Below are positions 1 to 11,205 of a stretch of 64,000 bases of DNA, piece by piece. Every line of letters begins with the position of its first letter. Position 1 is the first letter of the stretch. A program made the translations under genes and the position numbers. The notes beneath the pieces are model-generated. The model did not search any database. It was not told where the DNA came from and was given only the letters and a program-made list of their open reading frames with translations. Origin of the DNA: Rhabdophis nuchalis (Eukaryota; Chordata; Lepidosauria; Squamata; Natricidae); assembly GCA_039707465.1 (NCBI GenBank), contig CM077648.1, forward strand, positions 75,327,119 to 75,391,118. Reading direction: 5' to 3'.

Positions 1-2299
1 TCTGAAACAACTTGGAACCAGTTGCATAATGTAACTCATTGTAATTGAAATGAATGTAGGCCTCACAATGTTCCTCTACCACTTACTCCATCGTGCCTAC
101 TCAAGAAGAAAGTTATAATTTTTAAGACTTTGAAACTTTGTCATATTGGATGAAACAAGAATGATTAAACACTGTTTTGTAGGTAGGCAGCAAAGGAGTT
201 TCACCAATCTGGATTTTTTATCCTGGCTAGCTCCCCAATACATAATATCATGTATCTGAGAATGGCCCAGACTAAAGGATTTTTCCTTCCGTTGGTCAAC
301 CCCTGATTAAGGGTTAGTAGTTTAACATCTGACTGGGACACCTTCTCCCATTTTTAATTACTCTCTAGTAAAAGCTAATCAATCAGCCAATAGTCAAGCT
401 AGATCTCCTGATGCAATCTAGTCTGTCTAGCTGGACAATTCTGAGCCATTCTATCAAAGATCTGCTATTTAAGCCCAACATTACATAAAATAGAAAAAAG
501 AGGTGATAATTTATCAAATCTACATTGTTGGCTTGGGAAAATAGGATCCACCATGCATGTAACCATGCAGCCTTAAAGCTTTTAATGAGAAATCCAACTA
601 TTAAAGCAATGGAGAAAAATCTTTCTGAATAAAATAGCCTTTTATTGCAATATGTGAATATAGCGAAAAGAAGGAAAGGCAAAAAAGAAAGAAATTATAC
701 ACAGAATTCTGGTAAAATAAAGGCAGTCAATCTAATTGAACAACCTGAATAAAATCTTGTCTTTCAATACTCATTAACTGTATCAAAATGTGGAAAGAGA
801 TAACTTGGACTCCCTGGTGGAATACTGTTAAGCAGTATTCCACTTAGCTTTGCTATTTTTTCTTCATTTTCTCTCTGAGCACTATCCTTTGTTTTATAAA
901 ACATAGAGGATAAGTGAACAGCAGTCTTTTAGGAAAATTAATGATTTGCCAGTCAAGGAAAATGGTTCATTTCTGATGTCATAGAACCCATTTTACTAAT
1001 GATTATCTGATTTAATTTATGCCCTACAAAGTTTATATTCCATTTTTTCCAGTAGTTCAAAGCAGCATACAACACAATTCACCTTGCAATTTTCCTTTTT
1101 TCTTTTACGAATCATTTTGTTAAAGAGGATATTATGCAAATAAAATTAATACACTCTATAAATTTATATTCTACATTATAAAAGGGTATAAAATAAAAAA
1201 TGCAGAAAAAAAGGAAAGGAAAGAAAAATCCCTGCCTCCCCCCCAGTAAGTATGATCAACATTAACTTATCACCATCTCTTAAAATAAAATAAAAACAAT
1301 TTCCTCTCTGTTCCATATACCACACATTCTCTACAATCACACCTTTAAGGTTTTAACACTTGATCTTAATCAGCAAATAGGTTTTAATGATTTGATTGGA
1401 GCGTGTTTTGTGTAGGTAAGCCATGCTCTTCCACTGGTGTGGTCCTCAACCATCCCTCTCAGCTATTCATTGGCAATGCCGATCAGATGCCATCCGGATG
1501 ATCTATTGGTCCACTGAACAGCTGATCATCAGCTCATTGCTGTTACCTCAAATCCCAGCAGGCCGCTGACCTCACAGTGCCCTGCTCCCCACTGAACAGC
1601 TGATTCTCGGCTTTCATCTTGGCATGGATGCAGGCTGCTTCAGCCTCCAGACTCCCACCACCCATCACCAGTGTAGGGGCTCCCCCCCCCAGGTATGGCA
1701 AACCCTGGTGGTTTGGGATTTAATAATAAGTTTCAGTTTTTTTCAGAGAACTTGCTCCACATAAATATTATCTTCCAATAATAGCAGATAACTTTATAAT
1801 TATATATTTAGCTCATTTGTCAAGAATTTCCTTTAAAGTAGAAATCATTTATTTCCATTTATGTATCCATAGCATTGAATCTTCAAAGTCGTCTTATCGG
1901 TTATTTTGTTATAAACAAAAGTATTTCCTGTGAAAAAAGAACATTTCAATTAACTTCAAATATTTCTTTAATTGGAATCTACCAGAGCCCTTAATCCATT
2001 TAAAACTTTCTAAAATCAATACTGTGAACACCCTTTTGCTATATATCACTGCCCCCTCCAAAAGTAACCTTAGAAAAATTTAAAGTTATAATTTTCTTTC
2101 TTATTGGATTGAAGAATTATTCACCGAGGAGACCAGATTTTCAGTTCAGGAGACTTTCAATTTTTTATTTTCCTTCCATTCAACCACATTCAATTATTGG
2201 ACTTCTTGGAGAAGAGCCTATAATTTTCTTAGCAAAAGTTTTGAGAAGTAGCTTGTCACTGTCTCCTTCTAGAGCTGAAAGTGATTTGTCCAAGTCAGC
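1..2299. other. Upstream intergenic DNA; one GC-elevated block
   Basis: AT-rich with no gene. Positions about 1380-1715 are clearly richer in GC and contain a repeated phrase, CCACTGAACAGCTGAT, at about 1513 and 1592, so the block is probably an old repeat of unknown class. Confidence 0.4.
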
Positions 2300-2392
2300 T
2301 GGCTGGCTTTGTGCCTAAAACAGGGCTAGAAGTCACGGTCTCCCTGTTTCTACCCTGATGTCTTAACCACTACACCAAAGTAGCTCTCATTT
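2300..2392 (-). repeat. tRNA-derived SINE fragment
   Basis: Read on the minus strand it contains GTGTAGTGGTTAAGACATCA (box A-like), followed by a B-box-like region and the CCAGCTGACTTGGACAAATC segment. It matches the layout of the plus-strand copies at 5.45 and 34.2 kb, with substitutions. Confidence 0.55.
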
Positions 2393-2797
2393 TCAATCTT
2401 TAGCAACCATTAAAAGAAAAATAAATATATTCCAAAGTGATTAAAAAGATGAGGTTTGGTTGAACCGTAAGTCCATAAAAGGCTACATTATAGCTTCTGA
2501 ACACAGTGGAATTCCAGCTATTTGCACATGACCAAAAAAGTCTGTTTCTGTCATCTACCCACACAAACAAAACAATGTTTGTGAGAGTAGATATGTGTGA
2601 TTTCAAGATCTTGCACCTGAGAGAGATTTTGGCGGTCTGGATCCTGCATCCAGCTGCCTTTTGGGTACAAGGTCTCCTGATGTATGTGAGATATCAGTGT
2701 GTCATTCTTCATAGGAAATTTCTCTCACCTGCATTTCCCCCCCACAAAGACAACCTTTGGAGATATGTTGGGCTAACAGAAAATGATTGGCCTAAAG

Positions 2798-2903
2798 CAG
2801 GGGTTCCCAAACTTGGCAACTTTAAGACTTGTCGACTTCAACTCTCAGAATTCTGGGAGTTGAAGTCCAAAAGTCTTAAAGTTGCCAAGTTTGGGAACCC
2901 CTG
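2798..2903. mobile_element. Palindromic hAT-type MITE, copy 1
   Basis: A 106-bp near-perfect inverted repeat beginning CAGGGGTTCCCAAAC and ending in its complement. It is flanked by an exact 8-bp duplication, gcctaaag, at 2790-2797 and 2904-2911. TIRs starting CAGGGGT with 8-bp duplications are typical of Charlie-group hAT elements. No transposase is encoded. This belongs to the older variant (tail sequence like copy 8 at 61.6 kb). Confidence 0.85.
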
Positions 2904-3019
2904 GCCTAAAGTCACCAAGTGAGCTTCCATGGTGGAAGATACCATGGGATCTAGGTTTCCTTTAAAAAATTATGTGGGAGAAGCATTTTGGGAAAATAAG
3001 AGATGAATTCTGACTATTC

Positions 3020-4654
3020 AACGCATCCTTGAGTGAGGGTTCCTTGCCTGCCTCCCTAAAAGAGGCCATGGTGAGGCCCCTCCTCAAGAAGCCCTCTTTG
3101 GACCCAGCTCTTTTGAACAACTACCGTCCAGTCTCCAACCTTCCCTTCTTGGCGAAGGTTGTTGAGAGTGTGGTGGCACAACAGTTTCCCCGTCACCTGG
3201 AGGAAGTTGACTATCTAGATCCGCGCCAGTCCGGCTTTCGGCCCGGGCATAGCACCGAGACGGCATTGGTCGCGTTGGTAGATGATCTCTGGAGGGCCAG
3301 AGATGGGGGATGTTCCTCCATCCTGGTCCTATTAGACCTCTCGGCGGCTTTCGATACCATCGACCATGGTATCCTATTGCATCGGCTGGGGGGGTTGGGG
3401 GTGGGAGGCACCGTTTTACGGTGGTTCTCCTCCTACCTCTCTGGCCGATCGCAATTTGTGCGGGCAGGAGAGCAGAGGTCGACCCCGAGACCCCTCACAT
3501 GCGGGGTGCCTCAGGGGTCGGTCCTCTCGCCTCTCCTGTTTAACGCATACATGAAGCCGCTGGGCGAGATCATCCGTGGTTTTGGGGTAGAGTACCACCT
3601 GTACGCTGATGACACCCAGCTGTACATATCTACCCCAAACCACCCCAACGATGCCGTAGCGGTGATGTGCCAGTGCCTGGAAGCCGTGCGGATCTGGATG
3701 GGAAGTAACGGACTTAGGCTCAACCCGACCAAGACCGAGTGGCTGTGGTTTCCGGCTGCCCGATTCAACCAGCTCTCTCCAACGCTGGCCATAGGGGGCG
3801 AACATCTTGCCCCTGTGGATGGGGCGCGCAACTTGGGTGTCCTCCTGGATACCCGGCTGTCCATGGAAGATCAAGTGACAGCCGTGGCCAGGAGGGCGTT
3901 TTACCAGGTTCGCCTGGTACGCCAGTTGCGCCCCCTATTGGATCGGGACGCCCTTCGCACAGTCACTCATGCTCTCGTGACATCCCGACTGGATTATTGC
4001 AACTCTCTCTACATGGGGCTCCCCTTGAGGTGTACCCGGAGGCTTCAGTTGGTCCAGAATGCAGCCGCGCGAGCAATTATGGGCACCTCTAGGTTTGCCC
4101 ATGTAACACCGCTGTTGCGCGAGCTGCACTGGCTACCTGTCGTCTTCCGGGTGCGCTTCAAGGTGTTAGTTACCATCTTCAAAGCGCTCCATGGCTCGGG
4201 ACCTAGCTACCTGCGGGATCGGATCCTGCCCCATACATCCTCACGGCCGATTCGCTCCCACAGAGAGGGACTTCTCCGGGTGCCGTCCACTAGACTTTGT
4301 CAGCGGGCGACGCCCAGGGGAAGGGCCTTCTCTGTGGCGGGCCCAGCCCTCTGGAATGACCTTCCCCCCGATATCAGGACAACCACGGACCTCCGCTCCT
4401 TCCGCTTAAAATTAAAGACGCACTTTTTTCGTCTGGCCGGCCTTGGGTAGTCTCTTTTTAGGTCAGGGTTTTTTAGGGGTAATTTTTAGTTTAGTTATGG
4501 GTTTTAGCGCAGGATCTATTTAATCTATTTTTAACTCTGTATTTTGTATTTGTTTGTGGTTTATTTGTATTTTTAATTGCCTGTGCCCCGCCTCGAGTCC
4601 CCTTGGGGAGAGAGAGCGGGATATAAATTAAAATTATTATTATTATTATTATTC
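3020..4654 (+). mobile_element. L2-type non-LTR retrotransposon, 5'-truncated
   Basis: The element starts abruptly inside the linker before the reverse transcriptase and runs through the 3' UTR to an ATT microsatellite tail at 4634-4654. The 3' UTR contains the conserved GC-rich block (CCCCGCCTCGAGTCCCCTT) just before the tail, which is also found inverted at about 55.4 kb. The protein resembles the L2 clade of the CR1/Jockey group rather than CR1 proper, judging by [10 protein letters not shown] and [13 protein letters not shown]. The exact family name would need a repeat-library search. Confidence 0.85.
3032..4450 (+). pseudogene. Reverse transcriptase region of the L2-type LINE, open but 5'-truncated
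   Basis: An open frame of about 470 codons encodes the RT and C-terminal part of ORF2p, which copies element RNA into DNA at a nicked target. Visible RT motifs, counted from 3029: the first catalytic Asp in [13 protein letters not shown] (about 101-113), VPQGSVLSP (about 160-168), and YADD (192-195) with both Asp residues present. The C-terminal region with LWNDLPP is intact to the stop. There is no in-frame ATG at the 5' end, and the endonuclease domain is missing, so this copy is not autonomous. The lack of stops over 1.4 kb suggests a young insertion. Confidence 0.85.
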
Positions 4655-5445
4655 AAACATCTTCTCTGAAGGTCAATATATTAAATGCTTTAGGTGGCAC
4701 TATTGTGCTACATCCAAGACCACAGATTTGTCACTTGTTCTTTCTGCTTTCTGAAAATATAAAACAGGGTTTCTAACTTGGGTCAAAATTAAATTAATAT
4801 TTCCCGAAAGTCAAACAGCTGGTTTCTGTATAGCTATATTTTAAAACTGTACTAGCACAGCAAGATCAGATTCAATAGAGGAAAAAGAAATAAATCACCT
4901 AGTGAGCCATAATTGCTCACTTTACATGAGGCAAAAAATAAATATTGCGGTCATTTTCTGACATTCACCACAGATAAATTGGAAATGTATATCATTCTAT
5001 AACATCGTATAAAAACAACAACCAAACACTGCCTATTATTCTCTGATGCATACTGCTTTTGTATATAGATTATGAAGAGAGTACCAAATTGGTTCCCTTT
5101 GTTTTAAGTTGGTTGAAAAAGACTAGCTTATCATGTTCCCCAAATCATAAAAGACTCATTTGGAAGAAAAATAAGTGGGAAAAAATTTCAATTAAGGGGA
5201 GAGTAAAATAAATGACAATTGTCTCAGTTTTCTTTTATTCCTACTCTGTTGAAGAAAAGTGAACAGAGTACCCATTGGATTCTTGATAATATTGCAATTC
5301 ACTTGAGAAATTAGTTCACAGAATATTGAATGGTTGTTCAGCACTGGAACAAAGTCTTTGCATACAGAAATTCCCTGCTGGCACTGGGAGAGGCTATTAC
5401 CTTTGAAATCTGTGAAGGTTACTGCAAGTCTGGAGACATTCAGTT

Positions 5446-5562
5446 TGATGCCGTGGTTAAGGCATCAGACTAGAAAGCAGGAAACTGTGAGTTCTAGTAT
5501 AGCCCTAGGCATGACACCAGCTGGGTGATCTTAGCCAACCTTAAGAAGCAAGCGATGTTAAG
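5446..5562 (+). repeat. tRNA-derived SINE fragment
   Basis: The head GTGGTTAAGGCATCAGACTA is followed by a B-box-like GTGAGTTCTAGT and then CCAGCTGGGTGATCTTAGCC. This matches the squamate SINE at 34213-34399 but is truncated. Confidence 0.6.
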
Positions 5563-5609
5563 CCACTTCACAACAATTTGTTAAGATAACTGCATGGGTT
5601 TCTCTAGAC

Positions 5610-5730
5610 CAGGGGTCTCCAACCTTTGCAACTTTAAGTCTGAAGGACTTCAGCTCCCAGCTTTGCTGGCTGGAGAAGTCTGGGAGCTCAAGTCCTTCAG
5701 ACGTAAAGTTGCAAAGGTTGGAGACCCCTG
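5610..5730. mobile_element. Palindromic hAT-type MITE, copy 2
   Basis: The two arms (CAGGGGTCTCCAACC and complement) fold into one long hairpin. The 8-bp flanks are ctctagac (5602-5609) and ctttagac (5731-5738), one mismatch apart. The flanks resemble the CTAGA-like target preference known for hAT transposons. Confidence 0.85.
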
Positions 5731-5929
5731 CTTTAGACAGTTGCCAGAATCAACACTGACTTGTAGGCACATTGCCCTTTTCCCTACTTCCTCTACAAGT
5801 CTGGAGGGATAATATTGAAACAGGCAGGAACTGGATCCAAATCACGATAGCTGAATTTATACTGAATCTAGTATAGGATAGTAATTTTATTGATTAATAA
5901 ATGGAGCATATTCAGTTCAATTCAGTTTA

Positions 5930-7020
5930 TTACAGTCATAGACCAGAGACCAGAACAAATAAAAACACTTAAAAGTGTAAATATACAATTAAAAATTCTA
6001 GAATAAAATAATAAATAACATAAAATCTATGATAAAATCTAATCTCTCAATTACACATGGTGCAACTATATTAAAATTACAATAGGCAGTGCAAAGAGTT
6101 TGCCACATTTATTGTAAAGAATAGCTATGGTGGATTAGACACGTGTTTCCAACACATCCCCAATGTTGCTATGCAGAATCTATCCACCAGTTGTAGATAG
6201 CTGGCAGAAGTAACAACATATCTAATGGCATCTGGAGAAAGAAACAACAGAGCTTTCCCTAAGTCTGTTTGCCTTACGATATCCTCTACCCTTTGTCGCA
6301 AGGTTTGTTTTGCTTGGTTGTAGTCCAACTTGAGTATTGAGGCTGGGGAGAAATCTAGTTTGGCAAAACTGGACTCGGCAGCTTTGGTCCACGATGAGGA
6401 GAATTTGTCTTGGAGGATTAGTGGAGCAAGGCCTTGAGGAAAGAAGTTGAGCTTTAGCCAGAGATTTAAAGACGCTGTGCAGATTCTTGCTTTGACTGGT
6501 GTCAATCCTGTCTCCAGGTACAGAAGTGCATTTGAGACACAATTGCTCTAATAAATTTGGATTGAACTTTTTCCAGTGGTGTGAAACACAAAGCTGAGGG
6601 CCTGAGAAAGGTCCCATAAAGAAGCTGTGCTAGCGACTTGGCCAGAAAAAGCTTAATTGCGGCAGGAACATAGTATCCTCCCTTTCTGCGGAACAATTTC
6701 AGGATGGTGCTCCCTGATCTTTGGCCCAAGGGAGCTGCATATTTGCCATGGCTTTTCTTGACCCAGTGACCTGGATGACCACTAGGTATTTGAAGGTGGT
6801 TACTTGCTCTATATTATGGCCATTTAGATACCATGAATAATGCTTGTTTTCTCGTAATTTTTGTCCAGTTTATTGTATACAATACCGGATGAGGGCTAGG
6901 CCTAGTAGTGTCCTGGAGAAGATCACAGTGTCCTCTGCATGGAGCAGCAGGGCGATGCTTCAATCACCTATTTTTGAGTGGTGGATAATATTTTTGCCCT
7001 GAAGAAAATAAGAGAGGTTT
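5930..7020 (-). mobile_element. Degraded non-LTR retrotransposon fragment (RT C-terminal half)
   Basis: On the minus strand, several broken frames (6502-6729, 6222-6617, 6125-6505) read as the C-terminal part of a LINE ORF2: FLAKSLAQLLYG, TPLEKVQSKFIRAIV and ASLNLWLKLNFF. Near 6900-6960 a decayed RT core reads LLHAEDTVIFS, where YADD would be expected; both the Tyr and the first Asp are changed. Frameshifts and stops show it is dead. The family differs from the L2 copies in this window; a Vingi/Ingi-like or related clade is possible but not settled. Confidence 0.6.
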
Positions 7021-7787
7021 TTTAAATTACGGTCCCAATGTGTAGATCTGCCAAGTAATATCTGTAAACATAGGATCCTTGGTGGGCCATATAATTGGCT
7101 ATTAAATAAGACAGGTGCCATATCTTTTATGTCTGGTGATCCAAATATTCACATTTTCTCTGAGTATGGCACTTGTTAGAAACTGTGGGATCCAGCTACT
7201 CATTCCCCCCCCCCTGCTAATACCATTGCTTTCAATGGGAAAAAGGAAGGTAGCTTTGCCTGTATCAGTACAATGCTGTATATTTCCTTCATCAGATATT
7301 TTACAACAAGGTAAATTCACATACAAGCTAAATGCTCTTCAGACTGATATACTTTTTTAAATCAAAAAAGAAAAACAAGCAAAAAACTCCAAATCTTGCG
7401 GTCCCTTACAAATTCAAAAGTATTATTGCAGAAGCTTTTGTGGATCACAATCTTCTTTGATCAGATATACATCTCTAGCTGTAGCAAAGGAGAAAGAGAG
7501 AATTAAAGATAATTAAATGATGAAAGGAAAGATGAGAGATGTAATATTCTGCTGATGATTAACAAATATATGTGATGTAATGATCCTGGAATTCTTTAAA
7601 CATATGCAATAAGAAACCCTTTCTCAATTTCATCCATGAATGATATTAACTCATGTTTGGGTTGAAAGAACTACTTGTAATCACTTGTCTTAAGAATGCC
7701 CTCTTTGAGATTCCTAGTGGGGTTTTTGGTTATAGACATTTCATTTTTTTGTTGTTGTTTTGCAATATATCAGCTTGCCTAATGCAA

Positions 7788-7880
7788 TGTTTTTCAAACC
7801 TGGCAAATTTAAGATGGTGGATGACAACTTCCAGAATTTTGTCTGGCTAGGGAATTCTGGGATTTGAGGTCAGGTGTGTG
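7788..7880. mobile_element. Decayed palindromic hAT-type MITE fragment
   Basis: An old partial copy: one arm resembles TTTTCAAACCTGGCAAATTTAAGA and the opposite arm GGGAATTCTGGGATTTGAGGTC, but the outer right terminus is replaced by a GT repeat and no target duplication can be seen. Confidence 0.45.
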
Positions 7881-8142
7881 TGTGTGAAATCCAAAGTGAA
7901 CTAATGTTTCCATCTTTAAAAAATATTTATTTCAATTAGCCTTATTTAGTTAATGATGTATGCTGTTTGTACATTGACTACAATGTGAACACATGTATTT
8001 AATCTAATTCTTAAAATGTAACTATCAGAAAATTTACTTGTAGAATTCTCATATGTGGAAAATTGAAAGGTATAACATAATGTTGGGAAGGAATCTACAA
8101 CCAGGTCATATTGTGATCCATTAAATTCCATGTTATCTACAA

Positions 8143-8277
8143 CAGGGCTCCCCAACCTTTGCAACTTTAAGTCTGAAGGACTTCAGCTCCCAGACTTCTC
8201 CAGCCAGCAAAGCTGGCTGGAGAATTCTGGGAGCTGAAGTCCTTCAGACTTAAAGTTGCAAAGGTTGGGGAGCCCTG
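8143..8277. mobile_element. Palindromic hAT-type MITE, copy 3
   Basis: A 135-bp inverted repeat with an exact 8-bp duplication, atctacaa (8135-8142 and 8278-8285). Its centre is AGCAAAGCTGGCTGGAG, as in copies 4 and 5. Confidence 0.9.
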
Positions 8278-9072
8278 ATCTACAAAATAAGAACAGATGT
8301 TTTCTATATATCCACATGCTACTACCAAGACTGTTTGCACCTTATCAATTTACATTGATTTAAAACACATTCTTTTGCTTAAATGGTTTTGATTTTCTGC
8401 CTGGAAGACAAAAAAGAAAATTAGTAGCTATCGGTTACTGAATTCACAGAATTGTATGCTTACCTACTGTTGAAAGGACTTATTTTTTTGTTTATTCACA
8501 GGGTAATATTGACTTGAGAGGTAGCCATGTTAATTGCATTACCAACAGGGTATTGGATCATTTGTATGGAAGTGGCCACCTGACATGGATTGATCCTTCT
8601 ATAGTGGTAAAATAAGGCAGCCAGAATGAGAATAGCTGAAGCTTCACTTCTTTTACTTCTTATGCATAGAACAAAAACTCTTTCATGATGAAGCTCAAGT
8701 TCACCAGCTTTATAGAAAGCTTCATGCAACATACATTAGCTTCACTGCATTACTCCTAATCATGCTTAGTTCTGCCATTAAGTAATCTGCATGTATAGAT
8801 TGTATATCAAGTATATCAAGGTCTTTGGAGTATCAGTACTGGCTTATCTCACTTCTTCAAACCTGTCCAAAATTGGTTTGAGGCACTTTCCATTTTACTG
8901 TATCATACAACTGACTGGTTATTAAGAATTTTTCTCTAAATAGGTTATTGACTATGTTTCACTCTGGTTGGCTTTCAGTAGTGCAATTGTGTGAAGTGGA
9001 AACTTAATATTATTGTGACTGCTTATACACACATACATTCACGCACACAATTCTCAATATATGCTACTTTAT

Positions 9073-9175
9073 ATATCCCAGTAAGGGTATGGCTAGCTGA
9101 TGAGAGCTAAATAGCTTGAAATAGATCTATACTAGTCTCTCTTGTTTATTTATTTATCAGCACAAACGTAAACAC
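9073..9175 (+). repeat. Hammerhead-bearing repeat unit A
   Basis: Starts ATCCCAGTAAGGGTATGGC and ends TTTATTTATCAGCAC. It closely matches unit C (12290-12385) and partly unit B (9318-9395), and contains the ribozyme at 9091-9137. Confidence 0.75.
9091..9137 (+). ncRNA. Type I hammerhead ribozyme motif (copy A)
   Basis: All conserved parts of a self-cleaving hammerhead are in order. Stem I: GGCTAG (9091-9096) pairs with CTAGTC (9132-9137), six pairs with one G-U. Core CTGATGA is 9097-9103. Stem II: GAGCT (9104-9108) pairs with AGCTT (9113-9117), five pairs including a terminal G-U, loop AAAT. Core GAAA is 9118-9121. Stem III: ATA (9121-9123) pairs with TAT (9128-9130), loop GATC. Predicted cleavage follows A9131, in a UA (NUH) site. 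A very short stem III is typical of hammerheads in Penelope-like elements and retrozymes, some of which work as dimers. Activity is untested. Confidence 0.75.
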
Positions 9176-9313
9176 AAATGGAAACAAAAGGCAACGAAAC
9201 AAATAGCTTTCTGCCTAGATGGTCTCTGGTGATGAGCCGAAAGACAGAAAAGGAAAGCAGCTTGCTTCCTCCCTTAATTGGGGCTTACCAGGGCGTTGGG
9301 ACACAAATATATA

Positions 9314-9354
9314 TATATGAGAGCTAAAAAGCTCGAAATATATCTATCCTAGTC
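9314..9354 (+). ncRNA. Decayed hammerhead ribozyme motif (copy B)
   Basis: Stem II is perfect (GAGCT 9321-9325 with AGCTC 9330-9334, loop AAAA). It is followed by GAAA, stem III ATA/TAT with loop TATC, the cleavage-site C at 9348 and CTAGTC at 9349-9354. The 5' half is gone: where CTGATGA is expected, the sequence is TATATGA within a TA run, and the stem I 5' strand is absent. It should not cleave. Confidence 0.6.
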
Positions 9355-9392
9355 TCCCTTATTTTTTTATTTATCAGCTCAAAAAACCTAAC

Positions 9393-9415
9393 GTGTGTGT
9401 GTGTGTGTGTGTGTG
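9393..9415. repeat. GT microsatellite
   Basis: Perfect GT dinucleotide run beside hammerhead unit B. Confidence 0.9.
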
Positions 9416-10351
9416 ACAACACCTTGGTATGCCCCAAATATGGGAGGGAGCAGAACTGCTTCCCTTTTCTGTCTTTCAGCTCACCCTAGGAGCCATCAAG
9501 GCAGAAAGCTATTTTTGAGAAAGAAGGCGGAGCCTCCCGCGCCAACACAACCGGGCAGGGACCCGGCTGGAATTCGCCTCCCCCGTGATTCCATAGGGAA
9601 TCTAAGCCACCCCGGAGAGGTGGTGATTAGGAGATAAATCTTCTCTGGGTGCAGGGACCACGCAAGATCCCTGCCCGACACGAAGCAAAATCTCTGAAGG
9701 GAGACGAATCGCACCCCCCCCTTTTCTGGAGGGCGGACCAAAGGCAAAGGAGAATCTCTGAAAAAGAAAGGAAAGGATTTGCTGGGAAACATCGGGAAGG
9801 TATTTTGTTTTTGTTTCTGAAACACTTTGCTAAGAAACCTTTTTTTTTTACCAAAACTTTGAATTTAAAGATAAGCTGCGAACTTAAATTGAATTGTGAG
9901 ATTTCTCTGGTTCACAGAATGCTTTGAAATGGCCGATTGAACTGTAACAAAGAAATAGCCACTTCCGTTTGCGCTGAAAGGGATTGGATTATGACTGACT
10001 TTTCTAATTCTTTTTTTTCTGTCTTTTTAATTCATTTCACTCAAAACTTTGAAACTTGGAGCACTTCTACAATTCTATAATTATTTGGACACTCTATTGC
10101 GCATTTTTAAACTTAAATAAGGACCATATATTTATTTCTTTTTGTTTCTGTTCTTCTTCCAACAAAAAGGACTGAAACACTTTCAAACTATTCAAACTAT
10201 TTGTTACATCGTGTCGCTCTTGGAAAACCAGTGGGCGGACATATATGAACAGATTTACTGGAAACATTGTGTAAAAACAAACTAATAGAGATAAGCTAAC
10301 TGTTAACAAGGTAATTGGAGCTACTTTTTCCTATTTTGTGGATTCGCCAAA

Positions 10352-10843
10352 ATGTCTACGCACATAGATATATACACTGCAGAAAATCAGGAGCTTCTGG
10401 CTGAAATCTTGAGGGAATTGAAAAAATTTCATGTAATATTCGATATTACACCAAGTAACGAAGTTAAACAGATTAGAGAAATTAAAGAAGAAAAGGGAAA
10501 TGATGCTGTTTGTGGACTGGATTTAACTCAGGAGGAAGGAGAAAATCCAGGAGAGGAGATAATATCAAGACCCCATCAGAAATTTGAATCTCAACCTGAC
10601 TAGCAAGAGGAAGGAAAAAGAGAACAAAAGAAAGAGGAAATCACATCAGAGATAGATTTGATATTTGAAAATAAATCAAATTTGAGGAAAAGAATTGGTC
10701 AGCACTATGATTGTACAGCTATACTGGACCACAATGTGCCAATGGAAGTTTATAAAGAACTTGGGAAGAGGAAAAAAAGGAGATGGAGAATGTGGACTTT
10801 AAAAGAGGCAAATTTAATTCATCCTTGGAGAGACAACGGCTGA
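10352..10843 (+). pseudogene. Unrecognised ORF in the 2.6-kb retroelement, one in-frame stop
   Basis: About 163 codons starting MSTHIDIYTAENQELLAEIL, broken by a TAG at 10601-10603 after QPD and continuing in the same frame to DNG at 10843. It is rich in Glu and Lys and probably helical in the first 50 residues. The position suits an L1 ORF1-like protein, but the RRM and C-terminal domain seen in the ORF1 copies at 22.9 and 57.9 kb are not recognisable. Function unknown. Confidence 0.5.
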
Positions 10844-10967
10844 AAAGAGGAACTTTTATCCCTTGATGAGTAATAATTAGGCTGGGTTTAAATTACTATC
10901 AAGGATTATTAATTAATTGATTGTTAATAATAACTATAGATGCTTATAATAAGATTATGTTTTTGAT

Positions 10968-11205
10968 AGTGATATATATTAGTTTATCTATAGATGGGGA
11001 ATTGGGCTATTTAGATGGTTATAGAAAGATGATGTGTTAGTGAATGATATATATTTGCTTATCTATAGATGGGGAATTATGCTACTAAGATGGTTATAGA
11101 ATACTCTTGGTAAATGTTTTTGTTAATGATATATATTTGCTTATCTATCGATGGGGAACTATGCTATTTAGATGGTTATAGAATACTATCACTCTTGGTA
11201 AATGA
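10968..11205 (+). repeat. Three imperfect tandem repeats of about 75-80 bp
   Basis: Each unit has ATATATAT, TTATCTATAGATGGGGAA and a TAGATGGTTATAGAA-like segment. Units start near 10970, 11045 and 11125. They lie in the 3' non-coding part of the 9517-12132 element. Confidence 0.7.

Larger units (their letters stand above)
9195..9516. repeat. Inverted-repeat arms around hammerhead unit B
   Basis: 9195-9275 is a diverged reverse complement of about 9437-9516; shared blocks include TTTTCTGTCTTTC and AGGCAGAAAGCTAT. Unit B lies between the arms. Part of the right arm (CCCCAAATATGGGAGGGAG) recurs directly at about 12204. Confidence 0.6.

Noticed and set aside
2109..2318. Small plus-strand frame
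   Set aside because: Overlaps a SINE fragment and AT-rich DNA; no signature.
9496..9825. Minus-strand frames at the 5' end of the 2.6-kb element
   Set aside because: GC-rich UTR without stops by chance; the element's own frame is on the + strand.
10968..11205. Regular repeats as a CRISPR array
   Set aside because: Only three diverged 75-80 bp units without unique spacers, inside a vertebrate retroelement.
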